A DNA stretch of 64,000 bases from contig NZ_CP095741.1 in assembly GCF_023078475.1 (NCBI RefSeq), forward strand, positions 3,224,001 to 3,288,000. Direction: 5' to 3'. The stretch comes from Luteibacter aegosomaticola. Its GTDB lineage: Bacteria; Pseudomonadota; Gammaproteobacteria; Xanthomonadales; Rhodanobacteraceae. The notes beneath the pieces were generated by a model. The model saw nothing but the letters and a program-made list of their open reading frames with translations. It was not told the origin of the DNA and did no database searches. Positions 37,587 through 48,322 of this stretch are shown one piece after another. Every line of letters begins with the position of its first letter. Within the stretch, counting starts at the first letter, position 1. The position numbers and the translations under genes were made by a program.

Positions 37587-37742
37587 AATCGGGAAATGGT
37601 AGGCATCAACATGCCTGAAGTCAACCGGTTAGGTGGAATCAAAAGCTCGGCCCGGCGATTTTGCGAAGCATCCCGGGTTTCGGGCAGACTCGCCGGGAGC
37701 GGGAAGTTTGCCGCAACACGCCCAACAGGGGGAAGAGTAAGC

Positions 37743-38189
37743 GTGTTTTCCTTTGTCTATTATGCACTTATGGTGATCGCAGTCGCGGTCATCGTGCTAC
37801 TTGGCTGGCTGGTGGCCCACCATCGCCGCCGGCGCCGCCATAGTGCCCTGCAGGACCTGATGGATCAGGCCGACCGCCTTGAGACCGATCTGAAGGACTG
37901 CCGGGATCGTCTACAGCGCGCCCATGCCGTGATGCAGTTCAGCCCGGATCAGCCTGCCGTGGGCGAAGTCGAAGCCCAGCAGGCCGTGGATTCCGGACTA
38001 CGGGCCTTGCTCCAGCAACGGCTGTGGATCCGCGATCGCGCGCCCAGCGCCAGCCAGCGCGAGCTCGACGATGCCGTGAATGCCCTCGTCCGGGCCCGCC
38101 ACCAGCTCGAACCGCGACTGCAGGCGCTGGATGATGCCCAAACCGCTCTCGACACAGCGGTTCGTGAACATTTCCAGCCGGATCGATAA
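37743..38189 (+). CDS. membrane-anchored coiled-coil hypothetical protein
   Basis: I set the start at the GTG at 37743, preceded by GGGGAAGAG, giving 148 residues; the frame is open from 37596 but that part has no sensible N-terminus. The protein has an N-terminal membrane helix (about 6-27, VYYALMVIAVAVIVLLGWLV), a basic stop-transfer HHRRRRRH, and a long helical, probably coiled-coil, cytoplasmic part. It ends 3 bp before maf and is likely co-transcribed. The family is not recognised. Confidence 0.65.
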   Translation: MFSFVYYALMVIAVAVIVLLGWLVAHHRRRRRHSALQDLMDQADRLETDLKDCRDRLQRAHAVMQFSPDQPAVGEVEAQQAVDSGLRALLQQRLWIRDRAPSASQRELDDAVNALVRARHQLEPRLQALDDAQTALDTAVREHFQPDR

Positions 38190-38192
38190 GCC

Positions 38193-38774
38193 GTGCCCCA
38201 GCCTGACGTCATCCTCGCCTCCACCTCGGCCTACCGCGCCGCCCTCCTCCGCCGACTCCTTGATACCTTCACCCAGGCATCGCCTGGCACCGACGAGGAC
38301 CCGCTCGAGGGCGAGGCGCCTTCGGCCCGCGCCCTGCGCCTGGCGGAAGCCAAAGCGCGGGCGGTCGCCGTAGCGCACCCCGGCGCCGTCATCATCGGTT
38401 CGGACCAGGTCGCCGACCTTGACGGCACGGTGCTGGACAAACCGGGGACGGTACACGCCGCTCACCGGCAGCTCGAGGCGAGTTCGGGCCACGACGTGGT
38501 GTTCCACACCGCCGTCTGCGTCATCGATGCGCACGGGGATGCCCATACGCACCTCGATGAAACGCGCGTCACGTTCCGCCACCTGACGCACGACGACATC
38601 GTTCGTTACGTCGAACGCGAACGTCCGCTGGATTGCGCAGGCAGTTTCAAGTGCGAAGGGCTCGGCATCACCTTGTTCGAGCGGATCGCCAACGAGGATC
38701 CCACCGCGCTCATAGGCCTGCCACTCATCGCTACCTCGCGATTACTGCGCACTGCGGGCATCACCCTGCCCTGA
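38193..38774 (+). CDS. Maf family nucleotide pyrophosphatase (YceF-like)
   Basis: The 193-residue protein starts at a GTG. It has the Maf signatures LASTSAYRAALLRRL, the GSDQVADLDG motif with the catalytic aspartate, KPGTVHAA and the GSFKCEGLG loop. Absence of some dTTP/UTP-specific residues and its location beside yceD-rpmF point to the YceF subgroup, which hydrolyses m7GTP. Maf proteins are house-cleaning enzymes that remove modified nucleotides. The C-terminus overlaps the convergent glycosyltransferase gene by 33 bp. Confidence 0.92.
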   Translation: MPQPDVILASTSAYRAALLRRLLDTFTQASPGTDEDPLEGEAPSARALRLAEAKARAVAVAHPGAVIIGSDQVADLDGTVLDKPGTVHAAHRQLEASSGHDVVFHTAVCVIDAHGDAHTHLDETRVTFRHLTHDDIVRYVERERPLDCAGSFKCEGLGITLFERIANEDPTALIGLPLIATSRLLRTAGITLP

Positions 38775-40346
38775 CGCCCGCCAGGCATTCATCCAGACCA
38801 CGCACCCGTCGGCCGGGCCAACGCGGCCCATGCTGGCCTTCGCCCTCGCTTCGTAAAACGCGAAACGACGCCGCCCATCGAACACATCCACCCGCCCCAA
38901 CGGGCGGATGATATCCACGCGGGCGCACACCGAACCTAGCCAGTCACGCGCATCACGATCACGCAGCGCCGTTTCATCGACGGCAAGGAGCACGGACGCC
39001 CCAGCGTGCGCATGCAGCGCCGCTTCATCCAGACCCCAAGCCCGCACCTGTGGCGCACGCCCATGCTTCACGTTAAGCGGGCTGTCGAGCGTATAAACCG
39101 TGGACGCCGCGCCGAACGCGAAGCGCAGTTCGGCAGCCAACATGAAGTTGTCGGCAACGAGCAACGTGCCCTCGGCTCGCGGCGGCAAGCCATCTGCCGC
39201 ATCGCGCCAGCCGACGAAATGCGAGGGAAACGCCTTGGCCTCCGCAAGCACTGACGCACCACGCGGCGAGGCCGCCAGCGCAAGATAGATGAGGCCGGCT
39301 GCCAGACCCAGGCCCGCTGTCCCCAAGGCCACGAACGCGAAACGCCGCCAGCGCCCCGACGCACCGGCGAGCACCTGCGGCACGGCTGCGCAGAGCAACA
39401 CATACGCCGGGAGCGGCCAGTGCGCACGGAAGCGGAGATCATCCGCGAACAGGCCGAGGATGAAATAGGCCACGACAAAGGTGCCCGCCAGGGCGGCGAA
39501 CACATCGAGCGGCGGCACACGACGTCGCGCCCACGCCTTCCACAGCACCCACAGAAGCAGGACATAAAGAAGCGGCGTGCAGGCGACCGCTTGCTCCAAC
39601 GGCTGCACGAGCGCATCGGCGTGGAATTGCCACGGATTGCGCTCCACCACCTGGAACGCGAGGCCCGCGCCGCGTGCAGCGAGGTTGTAGATGATGATCG
39701 GCAGCAGCCCCAGCGAGGCCACGGCCATGGCCAGCCACAGGCCACGCTGGCGCCACGCCTTGCGGCCACGCGGCATGACGGCAAGGAACACGAGACCCGC
39801 AAGCATCGCCATGGCTGCGCGGTAATGGGTTGCCCATGCGAGCGCCAGCCCAAGTCCAAGCACGAGCCAATCACGCCTACGATTTACCTCAAGCGCAGCG
39901 ACGAGGCCTTGCGTGGCCAGCAGGATGGCGCACGTCAGCGGTACATCGGGTAGCGCCAGCACCCCCAGGCTACCGACGAGCGGCAGCATCAGGGCGAAGG
40001 TAGCGGCCTGCCACCCGGCCACGGCGCCGCCCGCGCGCCGGGCCAGCGAGGCGACCTGCCAGGGCACCAGCGCACCCAACACGAGAAACGGAAGGCGCAT
40101 CGACAGCAGGCCATGCCCGAAAACGGCCTCGGAGGCCCCGATGAGCCACGCCGTGAGCGGAGGCAGGTCGCTATAGCCCCACGCGGGCCGCAAGCTCTCC
40201 TGCCAGTAGAAGGCCTCGTCGCCAAAGGGCGATAACGTGGCCGCTATGGCCACCTTGCACGCAAGAACGAAAACGAACAGAACGAGGAATACGCCTCGCC
40301 AGCGCCGCATGCGCACCGCTAAACTCGATGGATCATTCATCGACAT
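38742..40346 (-). CDS. GT39/GT83-like membrane glycosyltransferase (ArnT/PMT fold)
   Basis: With the ATG at 40346 (others at 40340 and 40310, and a TTG at 40370), the product is up to 534 residues. It has about ten to eleven membrane helices and the early periplasmic-loop acidic motif FGDEAFYWQ, typical of ArnT, PMT and related enzymes that take sugars from polyprenyl phosphate. The C-terminal ~130 residues form a soluble periplasmic part with three cysteines. The acceptor could be lipid A, a protein or a polysaccharide. It is divergent from moxR with almost no spacer, so its promoter must overlap that gene's start. Confidence 0.85.
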   Translation of the reverse strand: MSMNDPSSLAVRMRRWRGVFLVLFVFVLACKVAIAATLSPFGDEAFYWQESLRPAWGYSDLPPLTAWLIGASEAVFGHGLLSMRLPFLVLGALVPWQVASLARRAGGAVAGWQAATFALMLPLVGSLGVLALPDVPLTCAILLATQGLVAALEVNRRRDWLVLGLGLALAWATHYRAAMAMLAGLVFLAVMPRGRKAWRQRGLWLAMAVASLGLLPIIIYNLAARGAGLAFQVVERNPWQFHADALVQPLEQAVACTPLLYVLLLWVLWKAWARRRVPPLDVFAALAGTFVVAYFILGLFADDLRFRAHWPLPAYVLLCAAVPQVLAGASGRWRRFAFVALGTAGLGLAAGLIYLALAASPRGASVLAEAKAFPSHFVGWRDAADGLPPRAEGTLLVADNFMLAAELRFAFGAASTVYTLDSPLNVKHGRAPQVRAWGLDEAALHAHAGASVLLAVDETALRDRDARDWLGSVCARVDIIRPLGRVDVFDGRRRFAFYEARAKASMGRVGPADGCVVWMNAWRASGQGDARSAQ

Positions 40347-40375
40347 GGCCAGGCCGGGGGGCACACGCAACGATC

Positions 40376-41317
40376 ATGTCTGCCATTACTCCACTTAACG
40401 ACGAAATGTTGCGCCACCGGCTCGATGCCGCCCTGGCACAGGTGAACGGCGTGCTGCTCGGCAAGCCGCGCCAGGTGAAGCTGGCCTTCACCTGCCTGGT
40501 CGCCGGCGGCCACCTCTTGCTCGAGGACGTGCCGGGCGTGGGCAAGACCACGCTGGCCCATGCCCTGGCCGCCACGTTCGACCTCGAATTCCAGCGCATC
40601 CAGTTCACCAGCGACCTGTTGCCATCGGACATTATCGGTGTGAGCGTCTACGAGCGCGAGACCGGCGAGTTCCGTTTCCATCCGGGCCCGATTTTCACCA
40701 GCCTGCTGCTCGCCGACGAAATCAATCGCGCGACGCCAAAAACACAGAGCGCGCTGCTCGAGGCGATGGCCGAAGGCCAGGCGACCGTCGACGGAACGAC
40801 GCATGATTTGCCGAAACCCTTCTTCGTGGTCGCCACGCAGAACCCGCTCGACCTCGCCGGCACCTTCCCGCTGCCGGATTCGCAGCTCGATCGTTTCATG
40901 CTTCGGCTATCGCTCGATTACCCCGACCCGGCTGCAGAGCGCGCCCTGCTGATCGGCGAGGATCGCCGCGACATGATGGCCACCTTGCGCCCGCGCCTGG
41001 ATGTCGAAGCCATCGGCCAGCTGCGTGCCGCCGCGCAAAGCGTCAAGGCGAGCAGCACCCTGCTCGATTATCTGCAGGCACTGCTTGCCGCCAGCCGCAA
41101 GCACAGCGAGGTGCGCGTTGGCCTGTCGCCACGCGCGGGCCTCGCCATCCTGGCGGCCTCGCGCGCATGGGCCATGCTGAGCGGCCGCGATCACGTCATC
41201 CCCGAGGATGTGCAGACCGTCTTCATCCCTGCGGCAGCGCACCGCCTGGTGCCCGGCCGAGGAAGCCACCGCGAGGCGATCGCCCGCGCCATCCTCGCCG
41301 AGACCCCGGTACCCTGA
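40376..41317 (+). CDS. MoxR-type AAA+ ATPase
   Basis: MoxR ATPases act as chaperones for partners encoded beside them. I prefer the ATG at 40376 (MSAITPLNDEML, 313 residues); an in-frame ATG at 40328 adds 16 residues and would overlap the divergent gene. The AAA+ core has Walker A LEDVPGVGKTTLAHAL, Walker B LLADEINRA and the sensor NPLDLAGTFPLPDSQLDRF. It is coupled by a TGATG to a DUF58 gene and then a transglutaminase gene, the standard three-gene MoxR module. Confidence 0.93.
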   Translation: MSAITPLNDEMLRHRLDAALAQVNGVLLGKPRQVKLAFTCLVAGGHLLLEDVPGVGKTTLAHALAATFDLEFQRIQFTSDLLPSDIIGVSVYERETGEFRFHPGPIFTSLLLADEINRATPKTQSALLEAMAEGQATVDGTTHDLPKPFFVVATQNPLDLAGTFPLPDSQLDRFMLRLSLDYPDPAAERALLIGEDRRDMMATLRPRLDVEAIGQLRAAAQSVKASSTLLDYLQALLAASRKHSEVRVGLSPRAGLAILAASRAWAMLSGRDHVIPEDVQTVFIPAAAHRLVPGRGSHREAIARAILAETPVP

Positions 41318-42273
41318 TGGCGCATGCCGCACCACGGATGCTGGCGTGGGCGGAACGACGCCTGCCCGCCCTCACCCGGTTACGCCCGCGCGAAGCACTC
41401 CCCATCGTGCTGCACAGACGCCGCATCTATATCGTGCCCACGGGTTTTGGCATGGGCTTCGCGATCCTGCTGGGCGTCATGCTGGTTGGCGCGCTCAACT
41501 ACGCCAACAACGCCGCACTCATGCTGACCTGCCTGCTCGGCGCAGCCACCGCAGGCAGCATGCTTGTCGCCTTTCGCGTCCTGAATGGCCTGATGGTCAG
41601 CACGCTGCGTGCCGACACCGCACGCGTGGGCGAGCGCATTCGCGTATCCCTGGACCTGTCGGCGAGCCAGCGCGCGCGCCACGCTGTCCGCATGGATATC
41701 GCGGGCACCGAGCATGCGGTCGATGTGCCACCGGGTGGCCCGGCCACCATGGAGTTCGAACTGGATGCGGAACACCGCGGCTGGCTACCGTTACCTCGCA
41801 TCCGCATCCACACCCGCTGGCCGCTAGGCCTGTTCCGCGCGTGGAGCTGGATCCATCCAGATAGCTCCGTCCTCGTCTATCCGATGCCCGAAGCCATGGG
41901 CCCCTCGCCATTCGAGCCACAAGGCGACGCGGACCGCGGACGGCCACGCGTGGGGGACGAACTCGCTGCGCTCCGCGAATACCGTCCGGGTGATCCCCGC
42001 CGGCATATCGCGTGGAAATTGAGCGCCCGGCACCACGGGCTACTCGTGAAGGACATGGAACAACCCGCGCCGCAGGAAGACTGGCGGCTCGACTGGGAAA
42101 GCGTGCGTGGCCTCGACGACGAATCCCGCATCGCGAGGCTCGCCCGCTGGATCGACGAGGCCCACGACAGCGGCAGGCGCTGGAGCCTGAAGCTGCCTGA
42201 TGCGTACTTCGACGTAGCCCACGGCGACGAGCACTATCATCGCTGCCTCACGGCACTGGCGCTGCGGCCATGA
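41317..42273 (+). CDS. DUF58 domain protein (MoxR partner)
   Basis: The ATG at 41317 overlaps the moxR stop, giving 318 residues. Two membrane helices lie near residues 42-85 (GFGMGFAILLGVMLVGAL and LMLTCLLGAATAGSML). The DUF58 core follows with the signature GDELAALREYRPGDPRRHIAWKLSARHHG cut across residues about 205-235. In this family DUF58 resembles a von Willebrand-like fold and works with MoxR; its exact job is unknown. Downstream it overlaps the transglutaminase gene by 4 bp. Confidence 0.92.
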   Translation: MAHAAPRMLAWAERRLPALTRLRPREALPIVLHRRRIYIVPTGFGMGFAILLGVMLVGALNYANNAALMLTCLLGAATAGSMLVAFRVLNGLMVSTLRADTARVGERIRVSLDLSASQRARHAVRMDIAGTEHAVDVPPGGPATMEFELDAEHRGWLPLPRIRIHTRWPLGLFRAWSWIHPDSSVLVYPMPEAMGPSPFEPQGDADRGRPRVGDELAALREYRPGDPRRHIAWKLSARHHGLLVKDMEQPAPQEDWRLDWESVRGLDDESRIARLARWIDEAHDSGRRWSLKLPDAYFDVAHGDEHYHRCLTALALRP

Positions 42274-44267
42274 CCGGCTTCCGCCTCTCGATTGCCCCGC
42301 GCGTCGATACGGAGCCTCGTCTCGGCGAACGTCCGTTCAACCTGCTGTGCCTGAGCATGGCGTTCGTACTTGCCACGCACGCCATCCACCTGCCCTGGTG
42401 GTTCTCCGCCACACTGGCGGCGGTGCTTGGCTGGCGATGGTGGCATCGCCGGCACGGTGGGCAGCCTGTCTCGATGTGGATCAAGCTGCCAGTGGTCGGC
42501 CTGCTGCTAGCCGTTGTCATCGCCACCTACGGCACGCTGTTCGGCCGCGAGCCGGGAGCCGCATTCGCCGCGGGCCTGCTGGTGCTGAAAACCCTGGAAA
42601 CGGAGCATCGCCGCGATGCCCGGGTCGGCGTCGCGTTTGGCGGGTTTGCGCTCATGAGCGCCCTGCTTTTCAACCAATCCCTGATCGCAACCCTCGTGGT
42701 CGCCCTTGGCCTGGTCCCTGCGCTGGGGACGCTACGTGCCATCGAAGAACTTTCACCCCCACGTGATGCCTGGCGAGGGGAATTCGCGCCAGCCCTCGTC
42801 ATGCTGGCCGCGTCCGTCCCACTGGCCGCCTTCGCGTTCTTCTTTATTCCGCGCCTCGAATCGCCACTATGGGGCGCGCCCGCCGCCCAGCGAGCGGTCA
42901 CGGGGTTGGCCGACACCATGTCACCAGGTGATATGGGCGAACTGCTGGTCGACGACACGCCCGCCCTGCGCATCACCTTCGATGGTCCTGTTCCCACGGG
43001 CGAAGGGCGCTACTTCCGCGCTTACACCATGCTCTACTTCGACGGGCGGCAGTGGAGCTCCGGATACGGCGCATTCCCTGCGGCGGCCGATGTGACCGCC
43101 GGGACCCCGCGCTTTCGCTACCACGTGACGATGGAACCGACCCAGCAGCGGATCCTGCCAATGCTGGACATGCCCGTTGCCGCTCCCTCGGATGCATCGC
43201 TCCAGTACGACCGGACAGCGCTGGCGAATCAGCGCGTGCAATCGACGCACATGTACGATGCCGTCGCCAACGTAGACGCCGTCGTAGACCCCGTGCTGAA
43301 CCCGGCCCTTCGCCGGGCGGCACTGCAATTACCAGCCACGACGGGCGAGCGAGCGCGCGTGCTCGCCCAGGGCTGGGCAACCGAGTTCAACCATGACCCC
43401 CTCGCCATCGCCCGCGCAGCCCTTGGCATGTTCCGCGACGGCGGGTATCGCTACACGCTGGCCCCCGCACCGCTCGGTGCCGACCGGATCGATGATTTTC
43501 TTTTCGGCACGCGGGAAGGCTTTTGCGAGTACTACGCCTCTAGCTTCACCTTCCTCATGCGCGCCGCCGGTATCCCCGCGCGCGTCGTGACGGGCTACCA
43601 GGGCGGCTATTGGAACAAGCTCGGCTCGTACCTCCTTGTCCGCCGGTCCGATGCGCATGCGTGGACGGAACTGTGGATCGAGGGACGCGGCTGGGTTCGC
43701 TTCGACCCCACGGGCGCCGTGCGCCCCGAGCGGGTTAGCCAGGGCGCCGCATCGGCCGCCAATGCCAGTGGTGAAGGCGTATCGTTCTTCGATGGCAGTT
43801 GGTTGCGGCCCCTGCGCGACCGGTGGGATGTAGTCAACCAATGGTGGAACCAGGCCGTTAATGGATTCGACGCCCTCCGCCAGCGTGGCATGCTGCAGCC
43901 GTTTGGCATCCGGCGTACCGAGATAGGCGACCTCGCCGTCATCTTCGCGGTGGGTTGCACCTTCCTCGTTGCCGCAGCACTGGGCTGGGCTCTGTTCCAG
44001 CGACGTGAAGGCGACGCATTGGATGCGTGGATGCACCGGCTACAACGCAAACTTGCGAAGGCCGGCGTGGTGAGGCGTACGGGCGAAGGCCCAAAGCATT
44101 TCATGGCAAGGGCAGCACGCTCCCTGCCCACGCATCGAAATGCCTTGGAAAGGTTGAGCGAGCTTTACTTGAGATCACGCTACGCGCACGACGAACCGCC
44201 ACCTGAACTGGTCAAGCAGTTTCGGCAGCTGGTTAGGGAATTCCGGACGCGCGGCGTGGTCAAATAG
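42270..44267 (+). CDS. tgpA: TgpA-like transglutaminase (DUF3488 / transglutaminase core / DUF4129)
   Basis: The 665-residue protein has about six N-terminal membrane helices (to residue ~195), a periplasmic transglutaminase-like domain with catalytic C419 (EGFCEYYASSF), H463 (SDAHAWTEL) and D479 (FDPTGA), one more membrane helix near 555-575, and a cytoplasmic tail. This is the TgpA architecture; in Pseudomonas aeruginosa the protein is essential. Its position after moxR-DUF58 is the usual one and suggests that the three work together at the cell envelope. The ATG overlaps the DUF58 stop (ATGA). Confidence 0.93.
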   Translation: MTGFRLSIAPRVDTEPRLGERPFNLLCLSMAFVLATHAIHLPWWFSATLAAVLGWRWWHRRHGGQPVSMWIKLPVVGLLLAVVIATYGTLFGREPGAAFAAGLLVLKTLETEHRRDARVGVAFGGFALMSALLFNQSLIATLVVALGLVPALGTLRAIEELSPPRDAWRGEFAPALVMLAASVPLAAFAFFFIPRLESPLWGAPAAQRAVTGLADTMSPGDMGELLVDDTPALRITFDGPVPTGEGRYFRAYTMLYFDGRQWSSGYGAFPAAADVTAGTPRFRYHVTMEPTQQRILPMLDMPVAAPSDASLQYDRTALANQRVQSTHMYDAVANVDAVVDPVLNPALRRAALQLPATTGERARVLAQGWATEFNHDPLAIARAALGMFRDGGYRYTLAPAPLGADRIDDFLFGTREGFCEYYASSFTFLMRAAGIPARVVTGYQGGYWNKLGSYLLVRRSDAHAWTELWIEGRGWVRFDPTGAVRPERVSQGAASAANASGEGVSFFDGSWLRPLRDRWDVVNQWWNQAVNGFDALRQRGMLQPFGIRRTEIGDLAVIFAVGCTFLVAAALGWALFQRREGDALDAWMHRLQRKLAKAGVVRRTGEGPKHFMARAARSLPTHRNALERLSELYLRSRYAHDEPPPELVKQFRQLVREFRTRGVVK

Positions 44268-44308
44268 GTCATGGCGGCGGTTGTGCCCGTCGCCCCCAGG
44301 AGAGTGAC

Positions 44309-44902
44309 ATGTCCATGTACAAACCGTTGGCCGTCGCCGCTGCCACCCTTGCGTTGGGCGCCTGCGCCACGGTACCGCAGCCGCTGCAAGGCCAGTTCAA
44401 CGACGTGACCACCGTCAGTGCCCAGCAGGGTGGCGCACCGGGTGCCAAGGTGCGTTGGGGTGGCGAAATCATCAAGACCGAGCCGGGTCCGCAGCAAACC
44501 TGTTTCTTCGTGCTCTCGCAGCCGCTCGACGACGAGGCCCGCCCGACCGCGAGCAAGTCTGAGAGCCAGGGCCGCTTCGTGGCTTGCCGCGACGGCTTCT
44601 ACGATCCCGAGGTCTTCACTCGTGGCCGCGAAATCACGGTGACTGGCACGCTGCATGGCGCGGTGTCGCAGAAGGTCGGCGATTTCGATTACGCCTACCC
44701 GCGTGTCGAGGCCGACGTGGTCTACCTCTGGCCGAAGCGCGTGCCGATCAACCGCTACCCGCCAGGCTTCTACGACCCGTTCTGGGGTCCGGGCTGGGGC
44801 CCGGGTTGGGGCCCGTATGGTTACGGCCCGTGGGGCGATCCGTTCTGGTACCGCCCGCGCACCGTGATCATTCGCCCGGCTCCGCCGCCGCGCGCCAGGT
44901 AA
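44309..44902 (+). CDS. Slp family outer-membrane lipoprotein
   Basis: A good AGGAGAG ribosome binding site precedes the ATG. The 197-residue product has a lipoprotein signal with lipobox LGAC (cysteine near 19). The mature part contains the Slp pattern with VRWGGEIIKTEPG, SQGRFVACRDGFYDP and VTGTLHGAV, and a C-terminal tail rich in Gly, Pro, Trp and Tyr. Slp proteins are stress- or starvation-induced lipoproteins of unclear function. It is 41 bp after tgpA and is ended by a strong terminator. Confidence 0.9.
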   Translation: MSMYKPLAVAAATLALGACATVPQPLQGQFNDVTTVSAQQGGAPGAKVRWGGEIIKTEPGPQQTCFFVLSQPLDDEARPTASKSESQGRFVACRDGFYDPEVFTRGREITVTGTLHGAVSQKVGDFDYAYPRVEADVVYLWPKRVPINRYPPGFYDPFWGPGWGPGWGPYGYGPWGDPFWYRPRTVIIRPAPPPRAR

Positions 44903-44911
44903 GCGCCCACG

Positions 44912-44942
44912 AAAAAGCCCGGCTCACGCCGGGCTTTTTTTT
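44912..44942. terminator. strong intrinsic terminator after the Slp gene
   Basis: A 12-bp stem (AAAAAGCCCGGC / GCCGGGCTTTTT, 44912-44923 and 44928-44939) with a TCAC loop runs into a further T tract. It also has an A tract on its left, so it can serve the convergent HIT gene. Confidence 0.92.
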
Positions 44943-44961
44943 GCGCCACTCCTACAACGGC

Positions 44962-45306
44962 TTAGCCTGGCGGCCAATGCATCTGGCGACCGGCCAGGAG
45001 GTGGACATGGATATGGAAGACCGTCTGGCCACCGTGGCCATTGGTGTTGATGACCGTGCGGTAGCCATCCTTTTCGAGCCCCTGCGCACGCGCATAGGCC
45101 GCCGCCGCAAGTAGCAGCTTGCCCAGCAGCTCGGCGTCCCCCGGCACGGCATCGTCCAGCGTGGCGATGGCCCGCTTCGGAATGAAGAGCACATGGACCG
45201 GCGCTTGCGGGTTCAGGTCGCGGAACGCCAGCACGTCGTCGTCTTCGTAGACGATATCGGCCGGGATTTCGCGGCGGACGATCTTGGCAAAAATGGTGTC
45301 GGTCAC
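44962..45306 (-). CDS. hinT: HIT family nucleotide-binding protein
   Basis: HinT-type proteins hydrolyse AMP-lysine and related purine phosphoramidates. The histidine triad is in FHIHVHLLAGR near the C-terminus. The GTG at 45306 is likely the real start: AGGAG abuts the ATG at 45312 with no spacing but lies 6 bases from the GTG, and translation then begins (M)TDTIFAKIVRREIP, the typical family start, giving 114 residues. It is the last gene of the dnaX-ybaB-recR run. Confidence 0.93.
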   Translation of the reverse strand: MTDTIFAKIVRREIPADIVYEDDDVLAFRDLNPQAPVHVLFIPKRAIATLDDAVPGDAELLGKLLLAAAAYARAQGLEKDGYRTVINTNGHGGQTVFHIHVHLLAGRQMHWPPG

Positions 45307-45327
45307 TGCCATCTCCTGAAAGGGATT

Positions 45328-45930
45328 TCAGCCTAGCGATTGCCGGCTGCCAAACGCGTGCGCCAGGGTGCCGCGATCGACGAACTCCAGTTCGCCACCC
45401 AGCGGTACGCCGTGGGCGAGACGCGTCGCACGGATACCGGCGGCCTTGGCCAACTGGCCGATGTAGTGGGCCGTGGCTTCGCCCTCGACGGTCGGATTGG
45501 TGGCGATGATCATTTCCTCCACCTCTCCTTCGCCCAGGCGCTCGACGAGCAACGGCAGGCCGAGCTCTTCCGGCCCCAGGCCATCGAGGGGCGAGAGCCG
45601 GCCCAGCAGCACGAAGTAATGGCCGCGATACCCTGTGGCCTGTTCGATCGCCGCGAGATCCGAAGGCGATTCCACCACGCAAAGGACCTGTCGATCACGG
45701 GTCGCGCTGGCGCACACCGTGCACACGGGCGTCTCGCTGAAGTTCCGGCAGCGCGTGCAGTTGCCCACGTCGCGCATGGCGGAATCCAGCGCGGAGGCGA
45801 GGCGCAAACCACCCTGCCGCTCACGCTCGAGCAGATGGAAAGCCATGCGCTGCGCGCTCTTGGCGCCGACGCCCGGCAGGCAGCGCAAGGCGTCGATCAG
45901 TTCGCCCAACAGGCGGGAACCGTTGCTCAT
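45328..45930 (-). CDS. recR: recombination mediator RecR
   Basis: RecR acts with RecF and RecO to load RecA at gaps. The 200-residue protein shows the N-terminal HhH ([17 protein letters not shown]), the four-cysteine zinc finger ([16 protein letters not shown]) and the Toprim domain ([13 protein letters not shown]). The length matches the family. It lies 17 bp after ybaB, as is common. Confidence 0.97.
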   Translation of the reverse strand: MSNGSRLLGELIDALRCLPGVGAKSAQRMAFHLLERERQGGLRLASALDSAMRDVGNCTRCRNFSETPVCTVCASATRDRQVLCVVESPSDLAAIEQATGYRGHYFVLLGRLSPLDGLGPEELGLPLLVERLGEGEVEEMIIATNPTVEGEATAHYIGQLAKAAGIRATRLAHGVPLGGELEFVDRGTLAHAFGSRQSLG

Positions 45931-45947
45931 GAAGGTGATGGGTGCTC

Positions 45948-46267
45948 TTAGAACGGCATCTTGAAGCCAGGCGGCAGGTTCAGACCCGAGGTGACACCCC
46001 CGAGACGGCTGCGGCTGACTTCGGCGATCTTGTTGACGGCATCGTTGACGGCGGCGGCAACGAGGTCTTCCGCCATCTCCGGATCATCGGCGAACGCCTG
46101 GCGATCGATGTGCACGGCGCGCACTTCGTGGCCGCCCGTCATGGTCACGGTGACGAGGCCGCCACCGGCGCTACCGGTGATTTCCGTCTTCGCCAGTTCT
46201 TCCTGCGCGCGCTTCATTTCATCCTGCATGCGCTGGGCCTGCTGCATCAGCTGACCGATTTGACCTT

Positions 46268-46271
<4 letters not shown>
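45948..46271 (-). CDS. ybaB: YbaB/EbfC nucleoid-associated protein
   Basis: The 107-residue dimeric DNA-binding protein begins [19 protein letters not shown] and contains [19 protein letters not shown], the YbaB pattern. It is coupled to dnaX by an ATGA overlap. The ybaB-recR-dnaX grouping is conserved in many bacteria. Confidence 0.96.
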
Positions 46272-47944
<1,673 letters not shown>

Positions 47945-48016
47945 GCGATCTACCTTGGGGCGACAGTGGATTGTGCCAAGGAGACAGGGCTGGCGAAAGC
48001 GCTGGCCCGAAAAGGC

Positions 48017-48126
48017 GATGACCCTGCCAGCCACACCCCGGCACCCGAATCATCCGCTACCGTTGCTTCCTTCCGGACCTGGCGGAGTTTACGGACTATC
48101 GTCGCGGGGGGACCGACAGGGCCACC
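48017..48126 (-). ncRNA. ffs: signal recognition particle RNA (4.5S type)
   Basis: The minus strand carries the SRP signature CAGGTCCGGAAGGAAGCA, with the conserved tetraloop GGAA, flanked by segments that pair to form one long helix: the 5' GGTGGCCCTG pairs with the 3' CAGGGTCATC. The 110-nt length and internal boxes (GGTGCCGGG near the 3' side) follow E. coli 4.5S RNA. It lies upstream of dnaX on the same strand, and a short T run follows the 3' end. Confidence 0.95.
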
Positions 48127-48150
48127 ATAAAGACGTTAAAACTGAATAAC

Positions 48151-48241
48151 TGGCGGAGAGGGCGGGATTCGAACCCGCGATACGCTATTAACGTATACAC
48201 ACTTTCCAGGCGTGCTCCTTAAACCACTCGGACACCTCTCC
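48151..48241 (-). tRNA. tRNA-Ser (anticodon GGA)
   Basis: The 91-nt type II tRNA has an encoded CCA, acceptor stem GGAGAGG/CCTCTCC, discriminator G73, anticodon loop CTGGAAA and a long variable arm, as expected for serine tRNAs. It sits just upstream of the SRP RNA gene on the same strand. Confidence 0.96.
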
Positions 48242-48322
48242 GCACTTGTACTACCTCTTCACCGGCTTCCGTCCCGGCAAAGAAGCGGAAGGATAACGGC
48301 ATGCGGGGCCCCGCACAAGCGC

